Below, one piece after another: positions 36,112 through 45,456 of a stretch of 64,000 nt of DNA. This DNA is from Motiliproteus sp041586735 (GTDB lineage: Bacteria > Pseudomonadota > Gammaproteobacteria > Pseudomonadales > Balneatricaceae): assembly GCA_041586735.1 (NCBI GenBank), contig JBFGZQ010000014.1:29041-93040 (forward strand), given 5' to 3'. The translations under genes and the position numbers were made by a program. Within the stretch, counting starts at the first letter, position 1; every line of letters starts with the position of its first letter. The notes beneath the pieces were generated by a model. The model made no database searches, was not told the DNA's origin, and saw only the letters and a program-made list of their open reading frames with translations.

Positions 36112-37419
36112 ATGGAAAAAAAGTCCATGAACGACAAACAACAAGACTCACCCCAACCTTCGGCAGCACATACCCGTAGCGACACTCATGCGGCAAAGGA
36201 CGGCGCGACAACGACTAACACCAACGAGCCATCCGCAACCCAGCCGCCAGCAGCGGAGATAACCGACAAAGCATCCACGGCACATGCCAGCGCCGTAGCG
36301 GAACCCTCCGCGGATAAGCCCGCTCAAGAGTCCCCTAAACAGCCTGAGCCACTCATAGAGCCCCTCCCCACACAACCACCTAGCGACAGCAAAAACACTA
36401 AGATCTCCAAGCTAGCCATACTGGCGTTGTTACTGGCGCTGATCGCGTTACTGATTATTGGTTATGGTTACACCCTGATCCAAAAGATACATATCCAACA
36501 GCGTGAGCAGGTCAGCGGGCTTCAACAACAGCTCAGCAGCAGCGACAACAACAACCGGCAACTGCAACAACAAAATGGGCAGATCCTCGGCGAACTGCAG
36601 CAAATTCGGAGTGCAGCGACGCAACAAAAAAGCAACGTCGATGAGCTGCAAGCTCGACTCTCCAAGGCGATGCAACAGGTCAGTAAACTGGGTATTGATA
36701 GCCGAAAAGACTGGCTGCTGGCAGAAGTGGAGTATTTGTTACGCTTAGCCAACCAACGCGTGCTAATGGAGCGCAATGCCAGTGGCGCCCTTAGCCTGTT
36801 ACAGAGCGCAGACCAGATCCTCAAGGAGACCGATGATGTATCGATCTATCCGGTCAGAAAGGCATTAGCACAAGATATCGTCGGACTCGAAGCGGTTCCT
36901 ATCGTGGACACCGAAGGGATATTTTTGAAGCTCAGTGCTATTAACAGCCAGGTCGACAACCTGCGCATGCTGCCGGTTACCGATAAGCACCAATTGCCAG
37001 ATATGCTCCAGCAGATCAACCCCGAATCGATGTCGCAGCTTAACGCCTCTTGGGCCAGCGCGATGGAGAAACTCGGCAGCCTAGTGATCATTCGTCACCG
37101 AGACGAGGCGGTGACCCCGTTGCTCTCCCCTGAGCAGCACTACTTCCTGACCCAGAATCTGCATCTAATGCTGGAACAGACCCAACAGTCACTCCTGCAG
37201 GGCAAGCAGGATGCCTACAGCGCGGGATTGAAAAAATCCCAACAATGGATCGACACCTATTTTGAGGCATCTGACGCCACCACCCAAGCGCTACTGCGCA
37301 GTCTGAACGAACTGAGTGGCGTTAAAATTTCTCCGGTACTACCCGATATCTCCGGTTCATTACGCGAATTAAAAGCCTATCTGGCGGAGCTGCATAATCT
37401 CCAAGGAGCCGGCAGATGA
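36112..37419 (+). CDS. hemX: HemX family membrane protein
   Basis: 435 residues from the ATG right after the hemD stop (another ATG lies 15 bp on). About 1-98 is a disordered Ser/Thr/Pro/Ala-rich cytoplasmic tail, 100-121 a membrane helix (LAILALLLALIALLIIGYGY), 128-190 a Gln-rich coiled coil, and the rest a periplasmic domain with the family stretch DWLLAEVEYLLRLANQRVLM. Often labelled uroporphyrin-III C-methyltransferase, but no methyltransferase motif is present; the function is unproven. It overlaps hemY by 4 bp (ATGA). Confidence 0.9.
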   Translation: MEKKSMNDKQQDSPQPSAAHTRSDTHAAKDGATTTNTNEPSATQPPAAEITDKASTAHASAVAEPSADKPAQESPKQPEPLIEPLPTQPPSDSKNTKISKLAILALLLALIALLIIGYGYTLIQKIHIQQREQVSGLQQQLSSSDNNNRQLQQQNGQILGELQQIRSAATQQKSNVDELQARLSKAMQQVSKLGIDSRKDWLLAEVEYLLRLANQRVLMERNASGALSLLQSADQILKETDDVSIYPVRKALAQDIVGLEAVPIVDTEGIFLKLSAINSQVDNLRMLPVTDKHQLPDMLQQINPESMSQLNASWASAMEKLGSLVIIRHRDEAVTPLLSPEQHYFLTQNLHLMLEQTQQSLLQGKQDAYSAGLKKSQQWIDTYFEASDATTQALLRSLNELSGVKISPVLPDISGSLRELKAYLAELHNLQGAGR

Positions 37420-38741
37420 AACTATTTCTAATTTTTATTCTGCTGGTGCTGTTGGGCGGCTCCCTGGTGGGCGAACTGATTGTTCAAGACCCAGGTTATG
37501 TACTGCTTAGCTTTAAAAACACCACCGTAGAAACCAGCATCTGGGGACTCGGAGTCGTCGTGCTGGTCGGCTTCACGGCGCTCTACCTGTTCCTGCAGTT
37601 GAGCCAGTACTTACTGCAACGGCGGCGTAAAATTCGCGAATGGAGCGAGAACCGCAGTCGTAAACAGGCCCATCTAAAAACCCTGAGCGGCCTGAACGCA
37701 CTCTCAGCGGGAGATTGGTCTAAAGCGCAGCGCTTGCTCAGCCAAGCCGCACCACACTCGGATGTGGCACTGGTCAACTATCTGGCGGCCGCCCGCGCTG
37801 CCCATGAACAAAACCAACCTGAAAGCTGCGATGAACTCCTGGACCAAGCACGCCGATCCGCACCCAAAGCAGAAATCGCGGTCGGGGTGATCCAAAGCCA
37901 GATCCAAATCGAGCGCAACCACTGGCAGGCCGCACTGGAAACCTTGGTTCGGTTACGAAAAAAGGCCCCCAAACACAGCCTGGTGCTGAGGTTATTGACT
38001 CAGACTTACGCCGAGCTTAAAGACTGGGGATCCATCGTGCAGCTACTCCCCGATCTGCGTAAGCATCTGGTATTTAACAGCGAACAACTCGAGCAACTGG
38101 AACAGCAGGTCTACCTGGGACACCTGCAGAAGAACCTGGACTCCGTATCGTCGGGCACCGAAGACGATGCTCGCGCACAGATGCTGATGCATAACTGGAA
38201 ATCCGTACCCAAGGCTCTGCAAAATGACAGCACCTTGATTGAGCGTCAGGTCGAACTGCTGGTGCAATGCAACGCCGGTGATCAGGCAGAAGCGTTTATC
38301 AAAGAACGGCTTAAAAAGCAGTGGCAACCCAATTTGGTCAACCTGTATGGCCGCATCGAAGCGAGCCAACTCGACAAACAGCTTAAGCAAGCGCAGAGCT
38401 GGCTGCGCGACCACCCTCAGGATGCTACCCTGCAACTGACGCTGGGACGCCTAGCGTTGCGCAATGCCGAGTGGCAGCAGGCGCAGAACCACTTCGAACA
38501 AAGTCTGGCGCTGCATAGCTCTGCCGAGGCCTATGCCGAGCTGGCTCGACTGCTCAATCACCTGCCGAATAACAGCAACAGCCGGCATCTACTGCAGCAG
38601 CATGTCGACACCCTGACCGACACCCTTCCCAACCTGCCTCAGCCGACACTTCCTCAGCCGGATCCAGAAGTTCTGGAGGAAAAGCCCGCAACCCTGGAAA
38701 AGCCGCCCGTCACAGAGCAACCCGAGACTAAAACGGCTTAA
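37416..38741 (+). CDS. hemY: HemY, TPR-containing haem-biosynthesis-associated protein
   Basis: 441 residues: two membrane helices (about 3-25 and 42-65) around a short loop, then TPR-like helical repeats (about 85-400; AQRLLSQAAPHSDVALVNYL, AEWQQAQNHFEQSL) and a Pro/Glu-rich tail. This is the gammaproteobacterial HemY, not the protoporphyrinogen oxidase of the same name in Bacillus. Its role in haem synthesis is inferred from operon conservation. It ends at a terminator. Confidence 0.92.
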   Translation: MKLFLIFILLVLLGGSLVGELIVQDPGYVLLSFKNTTVETSIWGLGVVVLVGFTALYLFLQLSQYLLQRRRKIREWSENRSRKQAHLKTLSGLNALSAGDWSKAQRLLSQAAPHSDVALVNYLAAARAAHEQNQPESCDELLDQARRSAPKAEIAVGVIQSQIQIERNHWQAALETLVRLRKKAPKHSLVLRLLTQTYAELKDWGSIVQLLPDLRKHLVFNSEQLEQLEQQVYLGHLQKNLDSVSSGTEDDARAQMLMHNWKSVPKALQNDSTLIERQVELLVQCNAGDQAEAFIKERLKKQWQPNLVNLYGRIEASQLDKQLKQAQSWLRDHPQDATLQLTLGRLALRNAEWQQAQNHFEQSLALHSSAEAYAELARLLNHLPNNSNSRHLLQQHVDTLTDTLPNLPQPTLPQPDPEVLEEKPATLEKPPVTEQPETKTA

Positions 38742-38750
38742 TTAGCCAAC

Positions 38751-38789
38751 AAAAAACCGCTACCGACAGCCTGCCGGTAGCGGTTTTTT
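38751..38789. terminator. bidirectional terminator between hemY and fre
   Basis: 15-base arms AAAAAACCGCTACCG/CGGTAGCGGTTTTTT around a 9-base loop; T runs on both strands. It serves the converging hem operon and fre. Confidence 0.9.
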
Positions 38790-38812
38790 ATCCGCGCAAC
38801 GTCTAAGCAGAA

Positions 38813-39562
38813 TCAACGCCTCGGAGCGTAGCTGTAGACGTCAGCATGGATCTGGCCATCGCCCATACCCTGCAGCCGAAAATCATCCTCAACGGCATAC
38901 ACCATCGCCGGAGAACCACAGACGTAAATTTGCGCGTTATCCAGCTGTTCAAAGTCCTCCAATACCGACTTATGCACCAACCCTATCCGCCCAGACCAGT
39001 CACCCGCACTGGGCGAGGAGACCACCGGATGAAAGTGAAACTGCGGGTGGCATTGCTGCCAATGTTCGATCAACTCATGCCCATACAGATGCTCGGCTTC
39101 ACGCACCCCCCAGTATAGATGCAGCGGATTGTCCATCTGCTGCGCCAACGCATGCTCGATCAACGCCTTCATCTGTGCAAACCCGGTGCCTGCTGCGATA
39201 AAGATCAGCGGCTGCGTCGCATCAGTAGGCCGTTGATCTAGATAACAATCGCCCAATGGCAGACGCACCTGCACCTGCGACTGGGTTTTAAATAGCGCGA
39301 TCACTCGCGAGGACAGGCTTTGCTCTCCCTGATCCTGAATCTGCAACTCTAGTACCGGTAGCTGACAGGGGGCAGAGGCGATCGTGTAAGGCACAGCCTG
39401 CTGCTCCAGCAGTAACTCCAAATATTGCCCGGCAAAATGGGTCACCGGCGAGTTCAACAATAACTGCACGCGATAGATACCATCGGTAAGTCGAGTGACC
39501 TGCTGCACGAAGCAGTCGGTGACGGTAGGTTCTGTGGTTCTGGCTTCGCTCGCTGGCGACAT
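38813..39562 (-). CDS. fre: NAD(P)H-flavin reductase
   Basis: 249 residues of the ferredoxin-reductase superfamily: an N-terminal flavin-binding barrel with VPYTIASAP, then a nucleotide-binding domain with FIAAGTGFAQMKALIEHAL and the C-terminal IYVCGSPAMVY. There is no iron-sulfur domain. It is probably downstream of ubiD in one transcript; the ubiD-fre pair also occurs in E. coli, and reduced flavin is consistent with prenyl-FMN chemistry of UbiD/UbiX. Confidence 0.88.
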   Translation of the reverse strand: MSPASEARTTEPTVTDCFVQQVTRLTDGIYRVQLLLNSPVTHFAGQYLELLLEQQAVPYTIASAPCQLPVLELQIQDQGEQSLSSRVIALFKTQSQVQVRLPLGDCYLDQRPTDATQPLIFIAAGTGFAQMKALIEHALAQQMDNPLHLYWGVREAEHLYGHELIEHWQQCHPQFHFHPVVSSPSAGDWSGRIGLVHKSVLEDFEQLDNAQIYVCGSPAMVYAVEDDFRLQGMGDGQIHADVYSYAPRR

Positions 39563-39610
39563 GGGCTTATCTCTGTATATTGGCTATAAGGGTATTGATG
39601 AATGAGCTGT

Positions 39611-41089
39611 TTACTTGCCGGGCAGCTCGATATCCAGGCTCTCCCAGAGCTGATCAATTCGCTGCTTAACGTCCGCCGTCATCGTAATGGGACTACCCCA
39701 CTCACGATCGGTCTCGCCCGGCAACTTATTGGTCGCATCGAACCCCATCTTAGACCCCAAACAGGGTACGGGTGAAGCAAAGTCGAGATAATCGATCGGG
39801 GTGTTCTCTATCATCACGGTGTCCCGTGCTGGATCCATACGCGTGGTCATCGCCCAGATCACATCATTCCAGTCCCGGGCGTTAACATCATCGTCAGTAA
39901 CAATCACGAACTTAGTGTACATAAACTGGCGCAGGAACGACCAGACCCCCATCATCACCCGCTTAGCATGACCGGGGTACTGCTTCTTAATCGTCACCAC
40001 CGCCAGGCGGTAGGAGCAGCCCTCAGGGGGCAGATAAAAATCCACAATTTCTGGAAACTGTTTCTGCAGAATAGGTACAAACACTTCGTTGAGCGCCAGC
40101 CCCAGTATTGCCGGTTCATCGGGCGGCCGGCCGGTATAGGTACTGTGGTAGATCGGCTTGTTACGATGGGTCAAGCATTCGACGGTAAACACCGGAAAGG
40201 TCTCGACCTCATTATAGTAGCCGGTATGATCACCAAAAGGCCCCTCTTGAGCCACCTCACCCGGTTCGATATACCCTTCGAGCACGATCTCGGCGGAAGC
40301 CGGTACCTGCAGATCGTTGGTCAGGCACTTCACCAGCTCGGTCTTTTCGCCCCGTAACAAACCCGCAAACGCATACTCCGATAACGTATCGGGCACCGGT
40401 GTCACTGCGGCAAGGATGGTAGCGGGATCCGCTCCCAGCGCCACCGCGATGGGAAAGCGCTCACCGGGATGAGCCTGTTGCCACTCTTTAAAATCTAACG
40501 CACCACCGCGATGCGACAACCAGCGCATAATCAACTTATTAGGCCCCAGCAGTTGTTGCCTATAGATACCTAAATTCTGGCGCTCCTTCTCCGGACCTTT
40601 GGTAATGACCAGCGGCCAGGTCACCAGTGGTGCGGCATCTCCCGGCCAGCAAGTCTGAATCGGCAAGCGGGTCAGATCCACGTCACCACCGTGAAACACA
40701 TGAGTTTGGCAGGGGGCCTGCTTGACCAGCTTGGGCCCCATATTCATCACCTGCTTGAAGATCGGCAGTTTATCCCAAGCATCTTTGAGCCCCTTAGGCG
40801 GCTCGGGTTCTTTAAGAAATGCCAGTAATTTACCCACCTCGCGCAACTGCGATACTTCATCCTGGCCCATCCCCAGAGCGACCCGCCGCGGCGTACCAAA
40901 CAGGTTGGCCAATACCGGCATATCGAAGCCCTTGGGGTTTTCAAACAGCAGCGCCGGACCACCCCCTCTAAGCGTACGATCACAGATCTCGGTCATCTCC
41001 AGATGAGGATCGACTTCGGCGCTGATGCGCTTAAGCTCCCCCATCGTTTCAAGCGCTTCGATAAAATCTCGCAGATCTTTATATTTCAT
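39611..41089 (-). CDS. ubiD: 4-hydroxy-3-polyprenylbenzoate decarboxylase
   Basis: Prenylated-FMN-dependent decarboxylase of ubiquinone synthesis. 492 residues (E. coli 497) starting MKYKDLRDFIEALETMGELK, with QEGPFGDHTGYYNEVETFPV, GRPPDEPAILGLALNEVFVP and FVIVTDDDVNARDWNDVIWA, the conserved core including the acidic/Arg catalytic region. Followed by fre. Confidence 0.96.
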   Translation of the reverse strand: MKYKDLRDFIEALETMGELKRISAEVDPHLEMTEICDRTLRGGGPALLFENPKGFDMPVLANLFGTPRRVALGMGQDEVSQLREVGKLLAFLKEPEPPKGLKDAWDKLPIFKQVMNMGPKLVKQAPCQTHVFHGGDVDLTRLPIQTCWPGDAAPLVTWPLVITKGPEKERQNLGIYRQQLLGPNKLIMRWLSHRGGALDFKEWQQAHPGERFPIAVALGADPATILAAVTPVPDTLSEYAFAGLLRGEKTELVKCLTNDLQVPASAEIVLEGYIEPGEVAQEGPFGDHTGYYNEVETFPVFTVECLTHRNKPIYHSTYTGRPPDEPAILGLALNEVFVPILQKQFPEIVDFYLPPEGCSYRLAVVTIKKQYPGHAKRVMMGVWSFLRQFMYTKFVIVTDDDVNARDWNDVIWAMTTRMDPARDTVMIENTPIDYLDFASPVPCLGSKMGFDATNKLPGETDREWGSPITMTADVKQRIDQLWESLDIELPGK

Positions 41090-41157
41090 AACAGTATCTG
41101 AAACTTAGTAGATAAAAATAGTCACCAGGGTACAGCATAGCCACCCCTCAGATGCAC

Positions 41158-41186
41158 AAAAGGGCAGATCATTGACCTGCCCTTTT
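41158..41186 (-). terminator. terminator after rho
   Basis: Arms AAAAGGGCAG/CTGCCCTTTT with a 9-base loop, 23 bp past the rho stop. Its arm AAAAGGGCAGAT is the same as in the tRNA-block terminator at 7277. Confidence 0.82.
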
Positions 41187-41208
41187 AGAGACTCTGCAGT
41201 GCTGCAGG

Positions 41209-42468
41209 CTACTTGCGCTTCATCGACATAAAGAACTCATCGTTGGTCTTAAAGTCTTTTAACTTGTCGATCACAAACTCGATGGCGGAGGTATCCTCCA
41301 TCGAATCAAGTAGCTTGCGTAAAATCCACATCCGCTGCAACTCGTCTTCGGTGGTCAGCAGATCTTCTCGACGGGTGCCCGAACGGCGAATATTCATCGC
41401 TGGGTAGACCCGACGTTCGGCCGCCTTACGGTCGAGATGCAGCTCGGAGTTACCCGTGCCCTTGAACTCCTCAAAAATCACCTCGTCCATTTTAGAGCCG
41501 GTATCGACCAACGCCGTGGCGATAATTGTCAGGCTGCCGCCCTCTTCGATATTACGTGCGGCACCGAAGAAGCGCTTAGGGCGCTCCAGCGCATGGGCAT
41601 CCACACCACCGGTCAACACCTTGCCCGAGGAGGGGATCACGGTGTTGTAGGCACGCGCCAGACGGGTGATGGAATCGAGCAGAATCACCACATCTTTCTT
41701 ATGCTCGACCAGCCGTTTGGCTTTTTCGAGCACCATCTCGGCGACCTGAACATGACGTGCAGGCGGCTCATCAAAGGTACTGGCGACCACTTCACCGCGC
41801 ACCGTGCGCTGCATCTCCGTCACCTCTTCAGGGCGCTCATCGATCAGCAGCACGATCAGATGGCATTCGGGGTTGTTGCGAGTAATGGAGTTGGCTACAT
41901 TCTGCAACATCAAGGTCTTACCGGCCTTGGGTGGCGAGACTATCAGCGCGCGCTGGCCTTTGCCCATCGGACAGATCAGGTCAATAACCCGCGCGGTAAT
42001 ATCTTCGGTACTGCCGTTACCCAGCTCCATCCGCAAACGCTGTTGCGCGAATAGCGGCGTCAGGTTTTCAAACAGGATTTTATTCTTGGCCTGCTCAGGA
42101 CGATCAAAGTTAATCTCGTCAACCTTAAGCATCGCAAAATAACGCTCACCATCTTTAGGAGGGCGGATCTTACCCGAAATACTGTCGCCTTTACGCAGGT
42201 TGAAGCGCCGAATCTGACTGGGGGATACATAGATGTCATCAGGACCGGCCAGGTAGGAGCCTTCGGCTGAACGCAGGAATCCAAAGCCGTCCTGCAAAAT
42301 CTCCAGCACCCCATCACCGTAGATATCCTCTCCACTCTTGGCGTGTTTTTTGAGAATAGCGAAGATAACATCTTGTTTTCTGGAACGGGCCAGATTGTCT
42401 AATCCCATCTCGGAGGCAATATCGAGAAGATCGGACACTGATTTTAATTTTAGTTCACTCAGATTCAT
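41209..42468 (-). CDS. rho: transcription termination factor Rho
   Basis: Hexameric RNA helicase that ends untranslated transcripts. 419 residues as in E. coli: N-terminal helix bundle and RNA-binding cold-shock-like domain (about 50-120, with DGFGFLRSAEGSYLAGPDDI), Walker A in SPPKAGKTLMLQN, Walker B VVILLDSITRLARAYN, and the Q-loop region PSSGKVLTGGVDAHAL. A leader of about 180 nt, lacking genes, separates it from the trxA terminator; autoregulation by leader attenuation is known in E. coli. Confidence 0.98.
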   Translation of the reverse strand: MNLSELKLKSVSDLLDIASEMGLDNLARSRKQDVIFAILKKHAKSGEDIYGDGVLEILQDGFGFLRSAEGSYLAGPDDIYVSPSQIRRFNLRKGDSISGKIRPPKDGERYFAMLKVDEINFDRPEQAKNKILFENLTPLFAQQRLRMELGNGSTEDITARVIDLICPMGKGQRALIVSPPKAGKTLMLQNVANSITRNNPECHLIVLLIDERPEEVTEMQRTVRGEVVASTFDEPPARHVQVAEMVLEKAKRLVEHKKDVVILLDSITRLARAYNTVIPSSGKVLTGGVDAHALERPKRFFGAARNIEEGGSLTIIATALVDTGSKMDEVIFEEFKGTGNSELHLDRKAAERRVYPAMNIRRSGTRREDLLTTEDELQRMWILRKLLDSMEDTSAIEFVIDKLKDFKTNDEFFMSMKRK

Positions 42469-42621
42469 AATTTATGATCGTTAGAAGGCACGCAGAGCGG
42501 TGCTGTATTGGCGGGAAGAAGGGGGTCGGTATCAGGTGTTGCACCGCGTTGAGCGGTATTGGAATGGCATTGTGGCCGTTAACATCAGGGAATGCAATAT
42601 GCCTGTCGCGAAGGCACACAT

Positions 42622-42644
42622 AAAAACGGGCTTTTTCAAGCCCG
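42622..42644 (-). terminator. terminator after trxA
   Basis: On minus, stem CGGGCTT/AAGCCCG with a 4-base loop, then five T, only 6 bp past the trxA stop. Confidence 0.85.
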
Positions 42645-42650
42645 ATTCGA

Positions 42651-42986
42651 TTATTTTGCGCTGAGATTACTATTCAAAAACTCGGTCAGCTGTGATTTTG
42701 ACAACGCACCCACCTTGGTCGCCTCAACATTACCGCCTTTAAACAACATCAGCGTGGGGATACCGCGAATACCAAATTTAGGCGGCGTATCACTGTTTTC
42801 ATCGATATTGAGCTTACAAATCTTCAGCCGACCCGCGTAATCGCTAGCGATCTCTTCGAGGATCGGGGCGATCATTTTACAAGGCCCGCACCATTCGGCC
42901 CAGTAATCGACCAGCACAACCCCTTCAGCCTTCAGTACATCTTCCTCAAAGCTGGCATCTGTTACATTAATAATATTGTCGCTCAT
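42651..42986 (-). CDS. trxA: thioredoxin 1
   Basis: Cytoplasmic disulfide reductase. From the ATG at 42986 it has 111 residues, with the active site WCGPCK at about 32-37 and the cis-Pro segment GIRGIPTLMLFKGG. The in-frame ATG 12 bp upstream overlaps the GGAG ribosome site, which favours the inner start. It precedes rho as in E. coli. Confidence 0.97.
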   Translation of the reverse strand: MSDNIINVTDASFEEDVLKAEGVVLVDYWAEWCGPCKMIAPILEEIASDYAGRLKICKLNIDENSDTPPKFGIRGIPTLMLFKGGNVEATKVGALSKSQLTEFLNSNLSAK

Positions 42987-43152
42987 AAAACTCTCCATAG
43001 AACTGACTGCAAATAGTAGCCTGATGCGCAGCCAGATGAAACCCCACCCCGGACGGTCAACACAGGCCTAAACCCTGTCGCCCCCCTTGCGCTTTGCAAA
43101 CCATTATGGGGCCAAGCGACCGGGATTCAACCCCAGCAGCCCGGTGCCCGTC

Positions 43153-44028
43153 TCAATGCACGCTATCCGAGCCCATATCCGTGACACCACGCCGCAGCTG
43201 TTCAATCTCGACTCGATCAATCTGATAACCACTGTTACAAAATTGACAATCCATCGCGATGAACCCCTGCTCATCCAGCATCTCGTCCAGCTCGGCATCG
43301 GACAGGGTCCGCAGCGCCCTCAGGCAGCGCTCTTTGGAGCAATCACACTTAAACGCCAGTTCGTTAGACGGATACAGCCTGACGGTCTCTTCGTGGAACA
43401 ACCGCACCAGCAGCGTTTCATTATCGAGTTCGAGTAACTCTTGATCGCTCAGTGTCGCGCCCAGATGAGAGATCCGATTCCAGTTTTCCGCAAACCGTTG
43501 TGCCTGATCATTGCCAGGCAGAGCCTGCAACAGCATCCCGGCGGCATGCTGATCGTTAGCACAGAGCATAATCCGGGTGGCCAGCTGCTCAGAATGGGCG
43601 AAGTACTGCTCCAAACAACGCGCCAGATCCGGTTGATCCAGTGGCACCACACCCTGGTAGCGCTTGCCCTGATCGGGTTCAATCGTGATCACCAGCTGGC
43701 CATGCCCCAACAATTCAAGCAGCGTATCACTATTGACCACGCCCTCTATGCGGGCGATACCGCGCAGATGATGCTGACGGGTACATTCGCTCATCAACAA
43801 GGACACCACGCCATCACCACGCGCTTGCAGACTCAATCGACCTTCAAATTTAAGCGTGGCGCTCAGCAGTGCCACGGCCGCCAGCATTTCACCCAGCAGG
43901 CGCCGCACCGGGGCCGGGTAGTCATGCTTAGCCAGGGTCTGCTGATAACTGTCATCCAGCCCCACCAGAACACCGCGAACATCGGCGTCATCAAAAATAA
44001 AGCGCTGTAACTGATCTGTACTACTCAT
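43153..44028 (-). CDS. hslO: redox-regulated chaperone Hsp33
   Basis: Holdase chaperone activated by oxidation of a zinc centre. 291 residues from the ATG at 44028 (MSSTDQLQRFIFDDADVRGV, the usual start); 24 extra upstream codons lack family likeness. The zinc ligands are visible near the C-terminus: KCDCSKERC and, about 30 residues on, DCQFC. Near hslR and yrfG as in E. coli, although separated here by a short gap. Confidence 0.95.
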   Translation of the reverse strand: MSSTDQLQRFIFDDADVRGVLVGLDDSYQQTLAKHDYPAPVRRLLGEMLAAVALLSATLKFEGRLSLQARGDGVVSLLMSECTRQHHLRGIARIEGVVNSDTLLELLGHGQLVITIEPDQGKRYQGVVPLDQPDLARCLEQYFAHSEQLATRIMLCANDQHAAGMLLQALPGNDQAQRFAENWNRISHLGATLSDQELLELDNETLLVRLFHEETVRLYPSNELAFKCDCSKERCLRALRTLSDAELDEMLDEQGFIAMDCQFCNSGYQIDRVEIEQLRRGVTDMGSDSVH

Positions 44029-44112
44029 AACTCGACGCGACTCAATAATGGATAAACAGGCTAAGGCTAACACTCGCGCCTTAGCCTCTGAGTTTACCAC
44101 GGATGGCCGTCA

Positions 44113-44517
44113 TCATTCATGCTGGCGCTGGACGAAACGGTGGATCTGGCGGCGACCTTTTTTGCTCGGCCGCTGGCTGTCGACGGGCTGCCCGGCACGC
44201 GCTAATTTCCGCTGCTCCTGCGCCGCCGCACGCTGCGACTGGCTGGCTGGCGTCTCAGCATAGAGCAGCAACGCATCGGGGGCACCACGACGCTGGTCTG
44301 ACAACTGCAGCACCTCGACCGTCTTCTCATCCATGCCCTGGCGAATCTGCAATAGCGCGCCGATCTCGACGATCTTACTGACCTTGGCCCGAACACCGCC
44401 ATACTGAACCTTACCGCCTTCGATTGCCTGCTTGGCAAGGGCGCGAGTCTTAAAGAAACGCGCCGCCCAGAGCCACTTATCGAGACGGATACGAGGCGGC
44501 TGATCGTTCAGGGTCAT
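44113..44517 (-). CDS. hslR: ribosome-associated heat shock protein Hsp15
   Basis: Binds free 50S subunits carrying stalled nascent chains. 134 residues: S4 RNA-binding domain (about 10-60, IRLDKWLWAARFFKTRALAK) and a basic, Arg/Gln-rich C-terminal tail. Overlaps the yrfG stop by 4 bp (ATGA). Confidence 0.94.
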   Translation of the reverse strand: MTLNDQPPRIRLDKWLWAARFFKTRALAKQAIEGGKVQYGGVRAKVSKIVEIGALLQIRQGMDEKTVEVLQLSDQRRGAPDALLLYAETPASQSQRAAAQEQRKLARAGQPVDSQRPSKKGRRQIHRFVQRQHE

Positions 44518-45167
44518 TTAGGTTTAATCTCATCAAAATGCTCGATGGCATTGAACTCATCGATGCTCCGGTGCGGCTGCTGGCTATCGGGCTGAAGGAT
44601 CGATAACAGCTGGGCGATACCGTATTCACGCGCCGACCGCAACACTGCCAGACTGTCGTCTATCAACAGCGTTCGGGGCGGGTCGAATGGCTCCTGTTGC
44701 TGCAATAACCCCCAGAACGCCACATCCTCCTTGGGAACACCCAAATCATGGGCGTTGAGGATACGATCGACATATCTATCCAAGCCGGTATGCTGCAACT
44801 TCAACCGCAGGCTTTTTGGGTGCGCATTGGTGACGATCACTACGCGCAACGGTTGCTGCCGCAAGGCCTGAAGAAAATCCGGCACATGCGGACGAAAGCC
44901 CACTTTATGGACAATTTCAGTCTTTAGTGCGGCGACATCAACGCCCAGCTGCTCGGACCAATAATCGACACAGTACCAATTCAGCGTGCCCTGCTCGCGC
45001 ATGATACGTTCGATCAACTGCTTCTTAGCTTGCTGCGGCTCCAAACCATGTACCTGTGCATAGCGAGCGGGTAGATGCTCGAGCCAGAAATAGGTATCGA
45101 AGTGCAGATCCAACAGGGTACCGTCCATATCCAGCAGCACGGTATCCAGAGTACTCCAGTCCAGCAT
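44514..45167 (-). CDS. yrfG: HAD-family nucleotidase (GMP/IMP nucleotidase type)
   Basis: 217 residues. HAD motif I DMDGTLLDLHFD near residue 13, motif II VIVTNAHPKSLRLK near 107, and LLIDDSLAVLRSAREYG as motif IV. The order yrfG-hslR-hslO is that of E. coli, where YrfG hydrolyses GMP and IMP. In many relatives nudE and cysQ lie on the other side; here only a broken cysQ remains. Confidence 0.88.
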   Translation of the reverse strand: MLDWSTLDTVLLDMDGTLLDLHFDTYFWLEHLPARYAQVHGLEPQQAKKQLIERIMREQGTLNWYCVDYWSEQLGVDVAALKTEIVHKVGFRPHVPDFLQALRQQPLRVVIVTNAHPKSLRLKLQHTGLDRYVDRILNAHDLGVPKEDVAFWGLLQQQEPFDPPRTLLIDDSLAVLRSAREYGIAQLLSILQPDSQQPHRSIDEFNAIEHFDEIKPK

Positions 45168-45267
45168 AGCAACAGTCTCTATTCAGAAAACAGCCCACCC
45201 ACACGGGGGGCATCAACGAATTATGCCGCCACCCTCTCATCATTTATACCCAAGTCTGCTTTAATCC

Positions 45268-45297
45268 TATCCATATCCATATCCATATCCATATCCA
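45268..45297. repeat. hexanucleotide tandem repeat (TATCCA x5)
   Basis: Five perfect direct copies of TATCCA, 15 bp before the start of the cysQ remnant. A run of this kind can change length by slippage and alter promoter spacing; whether it does so here is not known. Confidence 0.9.
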
Positions 45298-45311
45298 GCC
45301 TAGGCTACCTT

Positions 45312-45456
45312 ATGAATAGCACAGCCCTACTACCCCAACTACTGATGATCGCCCATGAAGCGGGTGACACGCTGCTCAATATTTACCACCGCGCCGGCCG
45401 CGGGTGATCGCGACGTCGATTGGCGGCGCTGCCTGGGGGATCCGCCCAGCGGTTAG
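45312..45456 (+). pseudogene. cysQ: cysQ with large internal deletion
   Basis: An ATG at 45312 encodes MNSTALLPQLLMIAHEAGDT followed by LLNIYHRAG, the N-terminal helix typical of CysQ (3'(2'),5'-bisphosphate nucleotidase), then hits TGA at 45405. In the next frame, from 45403, the sequence reads GDRDVDWRRCLGDPPSG and a stop, resembling the usual CysQ C-terminus (GD-x-DW-x-x-L). All metal and substrate motifs (for example DPIDGT) are missing. I read it as one gene joined from its two ends by an out-of-frame deletion of several hundred bases. yrfG as neighbour fits, since cysQ-nudE-yrfG is a common order. Confidence 0.6.

Noticed and set aside
43153..44100. Longer hslO start at 44100
   Set aside because: The 24 extra residues do not resemble Hsp33; the MSSTDQLQRF start is normal.
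45268..45297. Hexamer run as a CRISPR or mobile-element end
   Set aside because: Unit of 6 bp without spacers, no inverted ends, no cas or transposase genes; it is a simple tandem repeat.
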